In this document: positions 1 through 9,579 of the stretch, one piece after another | Layout of the letters: the number at the start of each line of letters is the position of its first letter | How positions within the stretch are numbered: the stretch's first letter is position 1 | Notes under the pieces: model-generated | The model's database searches: none | What the model was told of the DNA's origin: nothing | The model's input: only the letters and a program-made list of their open reading frames with translations | Assembly: GCF_003122085.1 (NCBI RefSeq) | Contig: NZ_QEXV01000001.1 | Location: forward strand, 1-64,000 | Reading direction: 5' to 3' | Source: Marinicauda salina | GTDB taxonomy: Bacteria > Pseudomonadota > Alphaproteobacteria > Caulobacterales > Maricaulaceae | DNA length: 64,000 bases | Made by a program: the position numbers and the translations under genes

Positions 1-34
1 CGCCGGTCCGGCCCGCGACTTCACCCCACCCTGG

Positions 35-54
35 CCCTCCCCTCAAGGGGAGGG
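35..54. repeat. Short palindromic intergenic hairpin
   Basis: A perfect 9-bp inverted repeat (CCCTCCCCT with AGGGGAGGG) lies in the 88-base stretch beyond the end of gap. It resembles the inner hairpins of the element at 28362-28485 and the motif near 63317. It is probably a member of a dispersed C/G-rich repeat family and could also stop transcription of gap. No T-run follows on either strand, so I do not call it a terminator. Confidence 0.5.
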
Positions 55-88
55 AATCACTGCGAACACGCGCTTCTGACGCGCGCGC

Positions 89-1099
89 CTAGATAAACCG
101 GCCCATCGCCTTGGCGGTGTCGATCATCCGGCAGGCGAAGCCCCACTCGTTGTCGTACCACGTCATCACGCGCGCGAGCCGTCCGTCGACGACGTTCGTC
201 TTGTCGATCGCCACGACCGAAGACCGCGGATCGTGATTGTAGTCGATCGAGACCAGCGGAATGTCGTCATAGCCGAGCACGCCGGCGAGCGGGCCGTCGG
301 CGGCGGCCCTCACCGCGGCGTTGATCTCCTCGGCGGTTGTGTCGCGGGCCGCGGAGAACACCATGTCGATCAGCGACACGTTCGGCGTCGGCACGCGCAC
401 CGCCGCGCCGTCGAGCTTGCCGCGAAGCTCGGGCAGCACCTCGCCGACCGCCTTCGCCGCGCCGGTCGTCGTGGGGATCATCGACATCGCCGCGGCGCGC
501 GCGCGATGGAGATCCTTGTGATTGCGGTCGAGGGTGGGCTGGTCGCCGGTATAGGCGTGGATCGTGGTGACGTGGCCGCGCTCGATCCCGACGGCGTCGT
601 TGAGCACCTTGGCGACGGGGGCGAGCCCGTTGGTCGTGCACGAGGCGTTGGAGACGATGACGTCGTCGGCGGTGAGCGCCTCGTGATTGACGCCGTACAC
701 GACCGTCCGGTCGACGTTCTTGGCCGGCGCCGAGCACAGCACCCGCTTCGCGCCGGCGTCGAGATGGGCCGAGGCGGCTTCCTTCGAGTTGAACTTGCCG
801 GTGCACTCGAGAACGAGATCGACCCCGAGATCGGCCCAGGGCAGACGGCTCGGATCGCGGTCGGTGACTTTCCGGATGCGCCCGAAACCGGCGTCGAACC
901 AGTCCTCGCCGGTCTCGATCTCGCCGGGATAGCGGCCGTGGACGCTGTCATACTTGAGCAGATGCGCGTTGGTCGCCGGCGGCGCGGAATCGTTGACGGC
1001 GACCACCTCGACCTCGCTCCAGCGCTTGTGCTCCAGCACGGCGCGCAGAGCCAGACGACCGATCCGGCCGAACCCGTTGATCGCCACGCGAAGGGCCAT
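89..1099 (-). CDS. gap: Glyceraldehyde-3-phosphate dehydrogenase
   Basis: This is a phosphorylating GAPDH of 336 residues, the usual length. It converts glyceraldehyde-3-phosphate, NAD(P)+ and phosphate into 1,3-bisphosphoglycerate in the cytoplasm. The Rossmann motif GFGRIGR is at residues 9-15. The catalytic cysteine is in SNASCTTNGLAP near residue 154, and the C-terminal WYDNEWGFACRM segment is present. The start is the ATG at 1097-1099. It is divergent from sqdB across 211 bp that must hold both promoters. No pgk or tkt is next to it, so it is not in a Calvin/glycolysis cluster here. Confidence 0.97.
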   Translation of the reverse strand: MALRVAINGFGRIGRLALRAVLEHKRWSEVEVVAVNDSAPPATNAHLLKYDSVHGRYPGEIETGEDWFDAGFGRIRKVTDRDPSRLPWADLGVDLVLECTGKFNSKEAASAHLDAGAKRVLCSAPAKNVDRTVVYGVNHEALTADDVIVSNASCTTNGLAPVAKVLNDAVGIERGHVTTIHAYTGDQPTLDRNHKDLHRARAAAMSMIPTTTGAAKAVGEVLPELRGKLDGAAVRVPTPNVSLIDMVFSAARDTTAEEINAAVRAAADGPLAGVLGYDDIPLVSIDYNHDPRSSVVAIDKTNVVDGRLARVMTWYDNEWGFACRMIDTAKAMGRFI

Positions 1100-1310
1100 G
1101 AACCCGCTCCCTGATGAATTGAGATGTGATTGTCGACCGGACCGGGACCGCGCGGCCCCGGAGCTCGCGCGCGGTTTAGCCGCTTAATTCCCGCGCGTCC
1201 ACACGCCCGGACGCTTCGGCGCGGCGACCGCTTGCGGTGCTTGCATATGGGGTCGGGTCCTGCCAGAACCTCACGGATTCTGCCTCATGCGATCTGGCAC
1301 GGAGTTCGCG

Positions 1311-2516
1311 ATGAAAGTTCTGGTTCTCGGCGGCGACGGATTCTGCGGCTGGCCTTCCGCGCTTCACCTTTCCGCGCGCGGCCATGACGTCGTGATCGTG
1401 GACAACCTGTCGCGCCGCAAGATCGACATCGAACTCGAGGTCGACAGCCTCACGCCGATCCGGCCGATGAGCGAGCGGCTCGCGGCGTGGAAAGAGATTT
1501 CGGGCCGCGAGATCGGCTTCGTCAATCTCAGCGTCGGCCAGGACTACCAGGAACTCGTCGATCTCATCCGCGACGAGAAGCCCGACGCGATCATCCATTT
1601 CGCCGAGCAGCGCGCCGCGCCGTACTCGATGAAGTCGGCGCGCCACAAGCGCTACACCGTCGACAACAATCTCAACGCCACCAACGACGTGCTCGCCGCG
1701 ATCGTCGAAAGCGAGCTGGACATCCATCTCGTCCATCTCGGCACGATGGGCGTCTACGGCTACGGCACGGCGGGGATGAAGATCCCCGAGGGCTATCTCA
1801 AGGTGAAGGTGGAGACCGAGGAGGGGCTGAAGGACCAGGAGATCCTGTACCCGGCCAATCCCGGCTCGATCTATCACATGACGAAGACGCAGGATCAGCT
1901 CTTCTTCTATTTCTACAACAAGAACGACCACGTGAAGATCACCGATCTCCACCAGGGCATCGTCTGGGGCACCCAGACCGAAGAGACGCGCAAGGACGAA
2001 CGGCTGATCAACCGCTTCGACTATGACGGCGACTACGGCACGGTCCTGAACCGCTTCCTGATGCAGGCCGCCGTCGAGCATCCGCTCACCGTCCACGGCA
2101 CGGGCGGCCAGACGCGGGCCTTCATCCACATCCAGGACACGGTGCGCTGCATCCAGCTGGCCGTGGAGAACCCGCCCCAGAGCGGCGAGAAGGTGCGCAT
2201 CATGAACCAGATGACCGAGACCCACCGGGTCCGGGACCTGGCCAAGATGATCGCCGACATGGCCGGCGCCGAGGTGGCCTACCAGCCCAACCCGCGCAAC
2301 GAGGCCGACGAGAACGACCTCCACGTCGAAAACGACACCTTCCTGTCGATGGGGCTCAAGCCGATTACGCTCGCCGAAGGGCTGATGGAGGAGGTCGCCG
2401 ACATCGCGAAGAAGTATCGCGACCGTTGCGACCGCTCCAAGGTCGTCTCCGTGTCCTACTGGAACAAGGAGCGCGAGGCCGCGCAGACCGAAGGTCCGCG
2501 CAAGGCGGCGGGCTGA
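1311..2516 (+). CDS. sqdB: UDP-sulfoquinovose synthase
   Basis: SqdB joins sulfite to UDP-glucose to make UDP-sulfoquinovose, the head-group donor of the sulfolipid SQDG. The 401-residue protein is an extended SDR enzyme. It has the NAD motif GGDGFCGWP at residues 6-14, a GTMGVYG segment with the active-site Thr, and a YHMTK catalytic Tyr/Lys pair; the family-typical TRAFIHIQDTVRC segment follows. I chose the ATG at 1311 because GGAG sits 6 nt upstream; an in-frame ATG 24 nt earlier lacks a ribosome site. No SQDG glycosyltransferase (sqdD/sqdX) is adjacent. A strong terminator follows at 2541. Confidence 0.93.
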   Translation: MKVLVLGGDGFCGWPSALHLSARGHDVVIVDNLSRRKIDIELEVDSLTPIRPMSERLAAWKEISGREIGFVNLSVGQDYQELVDLIRDEKPDAIIHFAEQRAAPYSMKSARHKRYTVDNNLNATNDVLAAIVESELDIHLVHLGTMGVYGYGTAGMKIPEGYLKVKVETEEGLKDQEILYPANPGSIYHMTKTQDQLFFYFYNKNDHVKITDLHQGIVWGTQTEETRKDERLINRFDYDGDYGTVLNRFLMQAAVEHPLTVHGTGGQTRAFIHIQDTVRCIQLAVENPPQSGEKVRIMNQMTETHRVRDLAKMIADMAGAEVAYQPNPRNEADENDLHVENDTFLSMGLKPITLAEGLMEEVADIAKKYRDRCDRSKVVSVSYWNKEREAAQTEGPRKAAG

Positions 2517-2540
2517 CGCCGGCGCGCATCCCAACGATCG

Positions 2541-2568
2541 AGGCCGGGCGGCGACGCCCGGCCTTTTT
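2541..2568 (+). terminator. Rho-independent terminator of sqdB
   Basis: A 9-bp perfect stem (GGCCGGGCG paired with CGCCCGGCC, loop GCGA) is followed directly by TTTTT. It starts 25 bp past the sqdB stop. Because argE converges from the other side, it also separates the two transcripts. Confidence 0.88.
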
Positions 2569-2587
2569 CATGCGCGGGAGGCGCGGC

Positions 2588-3742
2588 TCAGGAGGCCGTC
2601 AGGCGCCGCTCGAGCTTTCTCAGGAAATCCAGGCACGCCGCGAGCTGGTCGATCTCGACATACTCGTCGGGCTGATGGGCCTGGGCGATCGAGCCCGGAC
2701 CGCACACCACCGCCGAGAAGCCGGCCTGCTGGAACTGGCCGGCCTCGGTGCCGTAGGCGACCGTGCGCGGCGCGTTGTCGCCGGTGAGCGCGCGGGCGAG
2801 CTGCTCGGCCTCGCCCTCGTCCTCGGGCGACATCGGCGGCACGTCCGACATCACCGTCACGGCGACGCGGGCCTCCGGCGCGGTCTCGCGCATCTTCACC
2901 TCGGTCTCGCGGGCCTTGTCCATGAGGCGCGCGCCCAGTCCCGGGCCGTCGTCCCAGGGCGCGGGCCGCATCAGGGCCTCGAACCAGGCGGACTTCGCCA
3001 GGATGTTCACCGCCGTCCCCCCGCCCATGCGCCCGACGGTGAGCGTGCCGAAAGGCGGGTCGAACGGGCTGTCTTCGGGCGCGGCGGCGCGCAGGCGCTC
3101 GGCCTCGTCGACCAGGAACTGCATCAGCGGGACGGCGTGGGTGACCGCGCACGCGCCGTCGCCGACGAGGCTGGAATGCGCCTCCTTGCCGGTGACCTCG
3201 ACACGGACGGAGTAGAGCCCCTTGTGACCGGTCACCACGCGCATGTCGGTGGGTTCGCCGACGATGACGCAGGACGGCCGCGGCGCGGCTCCGGCCATGC
3301 GCTCGATCATGGCCGGCGCGCCGAGGCAGCCGACTTCCTCGTCATAGGAGAAGGCGAAATGGACCGGCCGCTTGAGATCGGCCTTCGCGAAGTCCGGCGC
3401 GGCGGCCAGCGCGCAGGCGATGAAGCCCTTCATGTCGGCCGCGCCGCGGGCGTAGAGCCGGCCGTCGCGCTCGGTCAGCGCGAACGGATCGCTCGACCAG
3501 TCCTGGCCGTCGACGGGGACCACGTCGGTGTGGCCGGACAGCACGACGCCGCCGTCGACATCCGGCCCGATGACGGCGTGGAGATTGGCCTTGCTCCCGT
3601 CGGCGCTCGCGATGCGCTCGCACCGCGCGCCGAGATCGGAGAGCCGCGCCTCGATCCAGCCGATCAGCTCGAGATTGGAGTTTCGCGACGTCGTGTCGAA
3701 GGCGACCAGCTCGGAGAGCAGCGCCTTCGCGTCGTCAGTCAC
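2588..3742 (-). CDS. argE: Acetylornithine deacetylase, M20 family
   Basis: ArgE hydrolyses N-acetylornithine to ornithine and acetate in arginine synthesis. The 384-residue protein has the M20 dimetal signatures: GHTDVVPVDGQDW near residue 70, DMKGFIACAL near 102, and the catalytic glutamate pair in YDEEVGCLGAP near 132. Close M20 relatives (DapE, generic deacetylases) share these motifs, but the length and N-terminus fit ArgE best. The start is a GTG at 3740-3742 that overlaps the end of the FKBP gene by 8 bp, so translation is probably coupled. It is the last gene of a likely operon. Confidence 0.85.
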   Translation of the reverse strand: MTDDAKALLSELVAFDTTSRNSNLELIGWIEARLSDLGARCERIASADGSKANLHAVIGPDVDGGVVLSGHTDVVPVDGQDWSSDPFALTERDGRLYARGAADMKGFIACALAAAPDFAKADLKRPVHFAFSYDEEVGCLGAPAMIERMAGAAPRPSCVIVGEPTDMRVVTGHKGLYSVRVEVTGKEAHSSLVGDGACAVTHAVPLMQFLVDEAERLRAAAPEDSPFDPPFGTLTVGRMGGGTAVNILAKSAWFEALMRPAPWDDGPGLGARLMDKARETEVKMRETAPEARVAVTVMSDVPPMSPEDEGEAEQLARALTGDNAPRTVAYGTEAGQFQQAGFSAVVCGPGSIAQAHQPDEYVEIDQLAACLDFLRKLERRLTAS

Positions 3743-4490
3743 CGCGCTCGCCCCGCTCGCCCTCGGTCTCCTCAGGCTCCGGCTCGGCGGGCGCGGCCGT
3801 CGCGCTCGGAAGGCCGAGCAGCTCGAGGCGGAAGATCAGCGCCTGGTTCGGCCCGATCGGGCCGCCCGGCGTGCCCTGGACGCCGTAGGCGAGTTCCGGC
3901 GGCACGTAGAGCGTCCACTCCTCGCCGACGCGCATCAGCGGCAGGGCCTGAACCCAGCCCTGGATGAGGCGGTCCGAGGGGAAGGTCGCCGGCTGACCGC
4001 GCTCGTAGGAGCTGTCGAAGACCGTGCCGTCGACCAGGCGGCCCTCGTAATTGACCGTGACGAGGTCGCCGTATTCCGGCGAAGCGGCGTCCTCGCCGGC
4101 CGCCTCGACGATGCGGAACTGGAGGCCGCTGTCGAGGGCGAACACGCACGACCGTTCGACATTGCCGGCCATGAACGCCTCGGCGACGCGCAGATTGTAG
4201 GCGCGCTCATTCTCCCCGTCCTCGCGCTCGGGCGGCGCGAAGGCGTCCATGGACTCGCCTTCCGGCGCGACGCAGTCGCGCGCCTCGGCGACGACGGCGA
4301 GATCGGCTTCGGCGGGCCCGGTCGACGGCTCCGGCGCGGGCTCGGCCGGCGCGGACTCCTCGGATTCGGGCGCGGCTTCGGCGGTTTCGGGCTCGGCGGT
4401 TTCCGGCTCGGCCTCCTCCGACGGGCCGCCGCAGGCGGCGAGCGCCAGCGCGATCGCCGGCGCCGAGACGGTCGAGATCAGCAGTCGCAT
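3735..4490 (-). CDS. FKBP-type peptidyl-prolyl isomerase lipoprotein
   Basis: This predicted periplasmic peptidyl-prolyl cis-trans isomerase is anchored by lipid. The N-terminus is a lipoprotein signal with lipobox LAAC (Cys near residue 19). An acidic linker rich in PE/AE follows, to about residue 65. The C-terminal FKBP domain (residues 130-235) shows VTVNYEGRLVDGTVFDSSYERG, the GWVQAL core and the PPELAYG segment. It is 251 residues, similar to Mip/FkpA-type secreted FKBPs. The gene lies 91 bp after the S9 peptidase on the same strand. A role in folding exported proteins is inferred from the family. Confidence 0.88.
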   Translation of the reverse strand: MRLLISTVSAPAIALALAACGGPSEEAEPETAEPETAEAAPESEESAPAEPAPEPSTGPAEADLAVVAEARDCVAPEGESMDAFAPPEREDGENERAYNLRVAEAFMAGNVERSCVFALDSGLQFRIVEAAGEDAASPEYGDLVTVNYEGRLVDGTVFDSSYERGQPATFPSDRLIQGWVQALPLMRVGEEWTLYVPPELAYGVQGTPGGPIGPNQALIFRLELLGLPSATAAPAEPEPEETEGERGERGD

Positions 4491-4581
4491 GGGTCCAGTC
4501 CTTCTGCTCCGGCGGAGAGATCGGCGGCGATGATAGAGACGCCCGGCGCGGGGGTCGACCCGCGCCGGCGCGCCCGGCCGT

Positions 4582-6507
4582 CTAGTCCAGCCCGAGGATA
4601 TCCCGCAGGAACATCGTCTCGGCCTCGCGCTGGAAATCGCGATTGGACTTCTTGGCGAAGCCGTGACCCTCGTCCATCGCGAGCAGGTACCAGGCCTCGT
4701 TGCCCGCCTCGCGGACGGCCTGGAGGATCTGTTCGGACTCGGAGGCTGGAACGCGCGGATCGTTCGCGCCCTGGATGATGAAAAGCGGGGCGGTGATCTC
4801 GTCGGCCCGGTTGGAGGGCGAGATCTCCTCGAGGAAGGCTCGCATTTCCGGATCGCGCTCGTCGCCGTACTCCGCGCGCCGGAGATCGCGGCGATAGCCC
4901 GACGTGTTCTCGAGGAAGGTCACGAAGTTCGAGATGCCGACGATGTCGACGCCGCCGGCCAGTCGGTCGGAGTAGTGCACGAGGCTGGCGAGGACCATAT
5001 AGCCGCCGTAGGAGCCGCCATAGACGGCCGTGCGCTCGGCGTCGAATTCCGGCTGCGCGGCGATCCAGTCGAGCAGCGCGCCGATGTCGCGCACGGAATC
5101 CTCGCGGTTCATGCCGTTGTCGAGCGCGACGTACTGGTTGCCGTACCCCGCCGAGCCCCGGACGTTCGGCGCGATCACCGCCGCGCCGAGCTCGTTGACC
5201 CAGTACTGGATGCGCGGATTGAAGCCCGGGCGCTCCTGGCTCTCGGGTCCCCCGTGGATGTCGACGATGACCGGATGCGGGCCCTCGCCCTCGGGCCGGT
5301 AGACGAAGGCGGGAATCTCGAGGCCGTCGAAGCTCTCATAGCGGATCAGATCGGGCGCGACGAAGGTCTCCGGCTCGAGCCCGCCGACCTCGGATTGCGT
5401 CCAGCGGGTGAGGCGCTCGGCTTCGAGATCGTAGGTCCAGACATCGCCGGGCGAGGCGGGCGAGGTGTGGGTGAAGCCAAGCCGCGCGCCGGCGTCGTCG
5501 AACTGCAGACCGCCGATCAGGCCGGCCGGCAGCTCGGGCGCGGGCAGCGCCGCGCCGGTCTCGGCGTCGATGAAGTGCAGCTCCTCCACCCCGCCGGCGT
5601 TGATCGTATAGGCGATCGTCGAGCCGTCCGGCGAGAGATCCATCGCCTCTACGTCCCAGCCGTGCTCGGGCGTCGCCTGGCGCATGTCGCCGGTCGCGAG
5701 ATCGATCTCCATGATCCGGTGGAAGTCCGAGTCCTGGTCGGTGACGACGAAGACGCTTTCGCCGTCGGGGGCGAACTCGGCGCCGCGATAGGCGACGTCG
5801 GCGTCGGGATTGATCTCGACGACGTCTCCGGAAGCGAGATCGAGGGCGAACAGGTCGGCGTGCGTGATCGAGTAGTAGCGCGCAAACAGCAGCCGCTCGC
5901 CGTCGTCGGACCAGTCGGCGGGATAGATCGCGCCCTCGCCCTCGTGGACGACCCGGCGGCTTTCCGGGTCGGACGGGTCGGCCGCCAGGATGTCCCAGTC
6001 GGGATCGCCCTCGGTGGAGCGATACCAGGCGACGCGGGCGCCGTCCTCCGACCAGACGAAAGCCCCGTTGCGCGTGTCGTCCTCGGTGAAGCGGGCGACC
6101 GAGCCGTCGGCGGGGTCGTAGAGATAGCCCTGGTAGTACTCGTCGCCGCCGGTGTCCTTGGCGAACACGAACTCGCCGGCGCCGCCCGGGCGGGCGCTCG
6201 CGCCGCCGACGGGCTCGTCATAGAAGGTGATCTGGCGGCGCATGCCCATCGGCGCGGCGACGTGATGGACCTGGCTCGTCTCGCCGAAGCGCGTCGAGAT
6301 CAGCACGCCCCCGTCGGGCGCGAAATCGGAAAAGCCCGCCGCGCGCACGTTCTGGTACTGGCGCAGGCGCTCGCGGACCTCGGCGGGAATCTCGGGAATG
6401 TTCTCCATGACGAGATTGCCCTCGGTGACGCGCTCGACGTCGGTCTGGGCGAACGCCGGCGCGCCGGCGACGGCGGCTGCGGCGACAGCAAGTAGGAAGC
6501 GCTGCAT
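4582..6507 (-). CDS. Secreted prolyl-oligopeptidase family (S9) peptidase
   Basis: This serine peptidase is probably periplasmic or secreted. The 641-residue protein starts with a Sec signal ending near AFAQ (residues 1-21). It continues with a beta-propeller of WD40-like SPDG repeats (such as LSPDGSTIAY and FAPDGESVFV) and ends in an alpha/beta-hydrolase domain. The nucleophile is in GGSYGG near residue 497, the acid in GANDPRVP near 582, and the histidine in DEGHGF near 612. It lies 42 bp downstream of the M16 peptidase gene. The two are probably co-transcribed and may act in turn on peptides. The subfamily (acylaminoacyl versus dipeptidyl type) is not resolved. Confidence 0.92.
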   Translation of the reverse strand: MQRFLLAVAAAAVAGAPAFAQTDVERVTEGNLVMENIPEIPAEVRERLRQYQNVRAAGFSDFAPDGGVLISTRFGETSQVHHVAAPMGMRRQITFYDEPVGGASARPGGAGEFVFAKDTGGDEYYQGYLYDPADGSVARFTEDDTRNGAFVWSEDGARVAWYRSTEGDPDWDILAADPSDPESRRVVHEGEGAIYPADWSDDGERLLFARYYSITHADLFALDLASGDVVEINPDADVAYRGAEFAPDGESVFVVTDQDSDFHRIMEIDLATGDMRQATPEHGWDVEAMDLSPDGSTIAYTINAGGVEELHFIDAETGAALPAPELPAGLIGGLQFDDAGARLGFTHTSPASPGDVWTYDLEAERLTRWTQSEVGGLEPETFVAPDLIRYESFDGLEIPAFVYRPEGEGPHPVIVDIHGGPESQERPGFNPRIQYWVNELGAAVIAPNVRGSAGYGNQYVALDNGMNREDSVRDIGALLDWIAAQPEFDAERTAVYGGSYGGYMVLASLVHYSDRLAGGVDIVGISNFVTFLENTSGYRRDLRRAEYGDERDPEMRAFLEEISPSNRADEITAPLFIIQGANDPRVPASESEQILQAVREAGNEAWYLLAMDEGHGFAKKSNRDFQREAETMFLRDILGLD

Positions 6508-6549
6508 GATCGATCTCCTGTGTGGTCGCGTCGCGCGGGCCGGCGTCGG

Positions 6550-9480
6550 CTAATCGCCCGCGCCGCTGTCCGCGGCGTCCATGTCCTCGGGAAGAATGCT
6601 TGCGCGCCAGGCTCGTTCCGGCTGCAGGAACTCGCTGGCCAACGCGACGACCTCCTCGACGGTGACGGCGCGGTAGTCGGACTCCAGCGAGCGCAGCCGG
6701 TCGAGCCGGTCGGGATCGGTCTGGGAGCGCCGCAGCGCATTGAGCCAGAAGCCGTTCGTCTCGCGCGCCTCCTCGATGCTTTCCAGGATCGGCTGACGCG
6801 CGCGCAGGAGCTCGTCCTCGGTCACCTCGCCGGCGGCCATGGAGGCGGCCAGCTCGTCGGCGATCTCGTACATGCGCGGGATATCGTCGACCTGCACGTC
6901 GAGCCCCATCCAGAGGAAGCCGTAATCCTCGAACACGTCGGATTCCTGGTTGGAGACGATGGCCGAATAGGTCGCGCCCTCGCGCTCGCGGAAGCGATCG
7001 GTGGCCTTCAGGTCCAGCACCGCGGCCATCAGGTCGATGGCGCGGGCCCGGCGCGCGTCGATGGCGTCGTCGGTCGGCCAGTAGACGTTCGCCATGCCCT
7101 GGTAGGACTGGCCGTTGAAGCGCACGATCTCGGGCTCTTCGTTCGGCTCCGGAAACGAGACGCGACGGTTCTCCTCGTAGGCGGGCCACTCCTCGGCGCG
7201 ATCGGCCAGCGCGCCGAAGGTGGCCGCGACGGCGTCGACGGCGCGCTCGGCCTCGATGTCGCCGACGATCGTCACCTCGATGGGCGCGCGGTCCAGCGCG
7301 TCGCCGAGCAGGGCGCGGGCGTCGTCCATCGTGAAGGCCTCGATCTCCTCCTGCGTGGGGAAGCCCCAGCGCGGATCCCCGCTGCGCAGCATGCGGCTGA
7401 CCCGGTTGATCGCCACCTGAACGGCCTGGGCGTTCTGGCCGCGGCGGATCTCGTCGGCGATGGCGCGGAACCGGTTGAGCGCGTCGTCGCGCCAGCCCGG
7501 CGCGGTCATGAACGCGGTGAGAACCTGCATCTGCAGCTCGAAATCCGTCGGCGTCGTCGACTGCGAGAAGTAGAAGGAGTCCGACGTCACGCCGACGCCG
7601 TATCCGACCGAACGCCCGGCCAGCAGGCGCTCCAGCTCGTCGCGGTCATGGGCCTCCAGCCCGCCGCCGCCGAACACCGCCCCGACGATCGACCCGGCCG
7701 CCGGAGTCGGCTGCGGCGCGAGATCGCCGGCGCCGAAATCGACGCGGACGCGGATATTGTTGTCCTCGAAATCGGTCGTCTTGACGTTCAGCCGGACGCC
7801 GTTGTCGAAGACGTACTGCTCGACGCCGAGATCCTCGACCGTTTGCGAGGAGACGACCGCGCCGGGCTCGCCGAAATCGGTGTAGGCGAATTCGGTCGCG
7901 CCGCCTTCCTCGGGCGGCTCGACCATCTCGGCCGTGGAGCTCAGCCAGGCCTCGCGAACCGCGGCGTCGCCGTTCTCGATCTCCTGGTTGGCCGCGACGA
8001 AGACCTGCGGCGGCGCCGCCGTCCAGATCTCGCGGAACGCCGCCTCGACGGCCTCGACGGTGATCTCGGGCTCGAACGCCTCGAAGAAGGCGAGCGCGAA
8101 ATCGGGATGATCGTAGACGTTCTCGTTGATCCAGGCCTGCCAGATCTTGTCGGCCAGGTTCGCGCTCCGGCGGGTTTCGGCCTCGTCGGCGGCGTTTCTC
8201 AGCGCGGTGCGCAGATTGGCCAGCTGCTCGTCCAGCTCGGCCTGCGTGAAGCCGTGCTCGACCGCGCGGCGCAGCTCCTGCTCGACCGCCGCGACGCCCT
8301 CGCGCCAGCGGTCGGGCGAGGACACCGCGAACACGCCGGCGCGATTGGCCAGCTCGAAATCGTTCGAATAGGACAGGCTGGCCTGGACCAGCGGGGATTC
8401 GCCGGAATTGATCTCCGACTGCAGCCGGCGCTGAACGATCGCGTTGCCCAGGCTGCGCAGCATCCGGCGGCGACGGGTCTCGCGCGTGTCGGCCTCGGGC
8501 TCGCCGGGCGTGACGACGTCGACATTGATCAGCGTGTAGATGTCCGGATCGTGGAAGAAGCCGAAGCCCGGCTCGTCGAATTCGGCCACCTCGCCGATGT
8601 CGGGATCCGGGCCCGCATCCTCGGGCTGGCGCCAGGTGGAGAAGCCCTCGACCCGGTCGAGATCGACGCCCTCGATGTCGATCTCGAAGCCGTTGCGGAT
8701 CTTCTCCTCGACGATGTCCGCGTCGATGTCGCCGGCGACGACCAGCATGGCGCGCTCGGGCGCGTAATAGTCCTGGTAATAGGCCTCGAACTCCGCCGCC
8801 GGCGCGGTCTCGATGACCTCCACGGTTCCGATCGGATCGCGCTCGACGACCAGCGTATCGGGATAGAGGAAGTCGTAATAGGCGTTGAAGAAGCGGCGGA
8901 TGGGCGTGTTGCGGTAGCGCTCCTCGCCGAGGATCACGCCGCGCTCCCGATCGATCGCCTCGGCGTCCATGAGCATTTCCGACGCGGTCTCGCGCATCAG
9001 GAACAGGCCGACATTGACGACCTCCTCCTCGACGCTGGGCAGGTCGAGCTGGTAGCCGACCAGCTCGCGCGAGGTGAAGGCGTTGGTGTCGGGACCGAAG
9101 GCCAGCCCGTAACGCTCGAGCAGCGGCACCATCTCGCCCTCGGGCACGTTGGTCGTGCCGTTGAAGGCCATGTGCTCGATGAAGTGGGCCAGCCCGCGCT
9201 GGGCGTCAGTCTCGGCGAAGGAGCCGACATTGAGCACCAGGCGCAGCGCCGCGGTTCCGCTCGGCGTGTCGTTCTCGACGATCGCGTAGCGCATGCCGTT
9301 GTCGAGCACGCCGTAACGCACCGCCTCGTCGGCGGGAATGTCGCTCGCCTCGTGCGCCCAGACGGCGCCCTCCCCGCTCTGCTCGAGCGCCGGATCGGAC
9401 GTCGCGTCGCGCTCGCCGCAGCCCGCCGCCAGCAGCGCGGCGGCGAGCGCCGAGAACCGCAAGAACCCGCCGAATGTCAT
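6550..9480 (-). CDS. M16 family zinc peptidase lipoprotein (pitrilysin-like)
   Basis: This large M16 metallopeptidase of 976 residues has several M16 domains in one chain. It begins as a lipoprotein: signal MTFGGFLRFSALAAALLAAGC, with the lipidated Cys near residue 21. The inverted zinc motif HFIEH is near residue 100, followed by the downstream FTSRELVGYQL segment of the active domain. The second half (from about residue 520) is a degenerate M16 domain. I chose the ATG at 9478-9480 because GGGGAGA precedes it and it gives a proper signal; an earlier start would add 32 atypical residues. It is first of the run M16, S9, FKBP, argE. Confidence 0.92.
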   Translation of the reverse strand: MTFGGFLRFSALAAALLAAGCGERDATSDPALEQSGEGAVWAHEASDIPADEAVRYGVLDNGMRYAIVENDTPSGTAALRLVLNVGSFAETDAQRGLAHFIEHMAFNGTTNVPEGEMVPLLERYGLAFGPDTNAFTSRELVGYQLDLPSVEEEVVNVGLFLMRETASEMLMDAEAIDRERGVILGEERYRNTPIRRFFNAYYDFLYPDTLVVERDPIGTVEVIETAPAAEFEAYYQDYYAPERAMLVVAGDIDADIVEEKIRNGFEIDIEGVDLDRVEGFSTWRQPEDAGPDPDIGEVAEFDEPGFGFFHDPDIYTLINVDVVTPGEPEADTRETRRRRMLRSLGNAIVQRRLQSEINSGESPLVQASLSYSNDFELANRAGVFAVSSPDRWREGVAAVEQELRRAVEHGFTQAELDEQLANLRTALRNAADEAETRRSANLADKIWQAWINENVYDHPDFALAFFEAFEPEITVEAVEAAFREIWTAAPPQVFVAANQEIENGDAAVREAWLSSTAEMVEPPEEGGATEFAYTDFGEPGAVVSSQTVEDLGVEQYVFDNGVRLNVKTTDFEDNNIRVRVDFGAGDLAPQPTPAAGSIVGAVFGGGGLEAHDRDELERLLAGRSVGYGVGVTSDSFYFSQSTTPTDFELQMQVLTAFMTAPGWRDDALNRFRAIADEIRRGQNAQAVQVAINRVSRMLRSGDPRWGFPTQEEIEAFTMDDARALLGDALDRAPIEVTIVGDIEAERAVDAVAATFGALADRAEEWPAYEENRRVSFPEPNEEPEIVRFNGQSYQGMANVYWPTDDAIDARRARAIDLMAAVLDLKATDRFREREGATYSAIVSNQESDVFEDYGFLWMGLDVQVDDIPRMYEIADELAASMAAGEVTEDELLRARQPILESIEEARETNGFWLNALRRSQTDPDRLDRLRSLESDYRAVTVEEVVALASEFLQPERAWRASILPEDMDAADSGAGD

Positions 9481-9579
9481 GAAGCAATCTCCCCGCGTAC
9501 AAAGCCGACCATTCTTTTTGAGCTCGAAACTAGGCCGGACCCGCGCCAGCGCAAATGAATTCGCGGTCAGCTGCAAGGC

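Noticed and set aside
233-1114. Plus-strand frame opposite gap
   Set aside because: It is antisense to a certain GAPDH and rich in Arg/His/Val repeats, as expected for a high-GC shadow frame.
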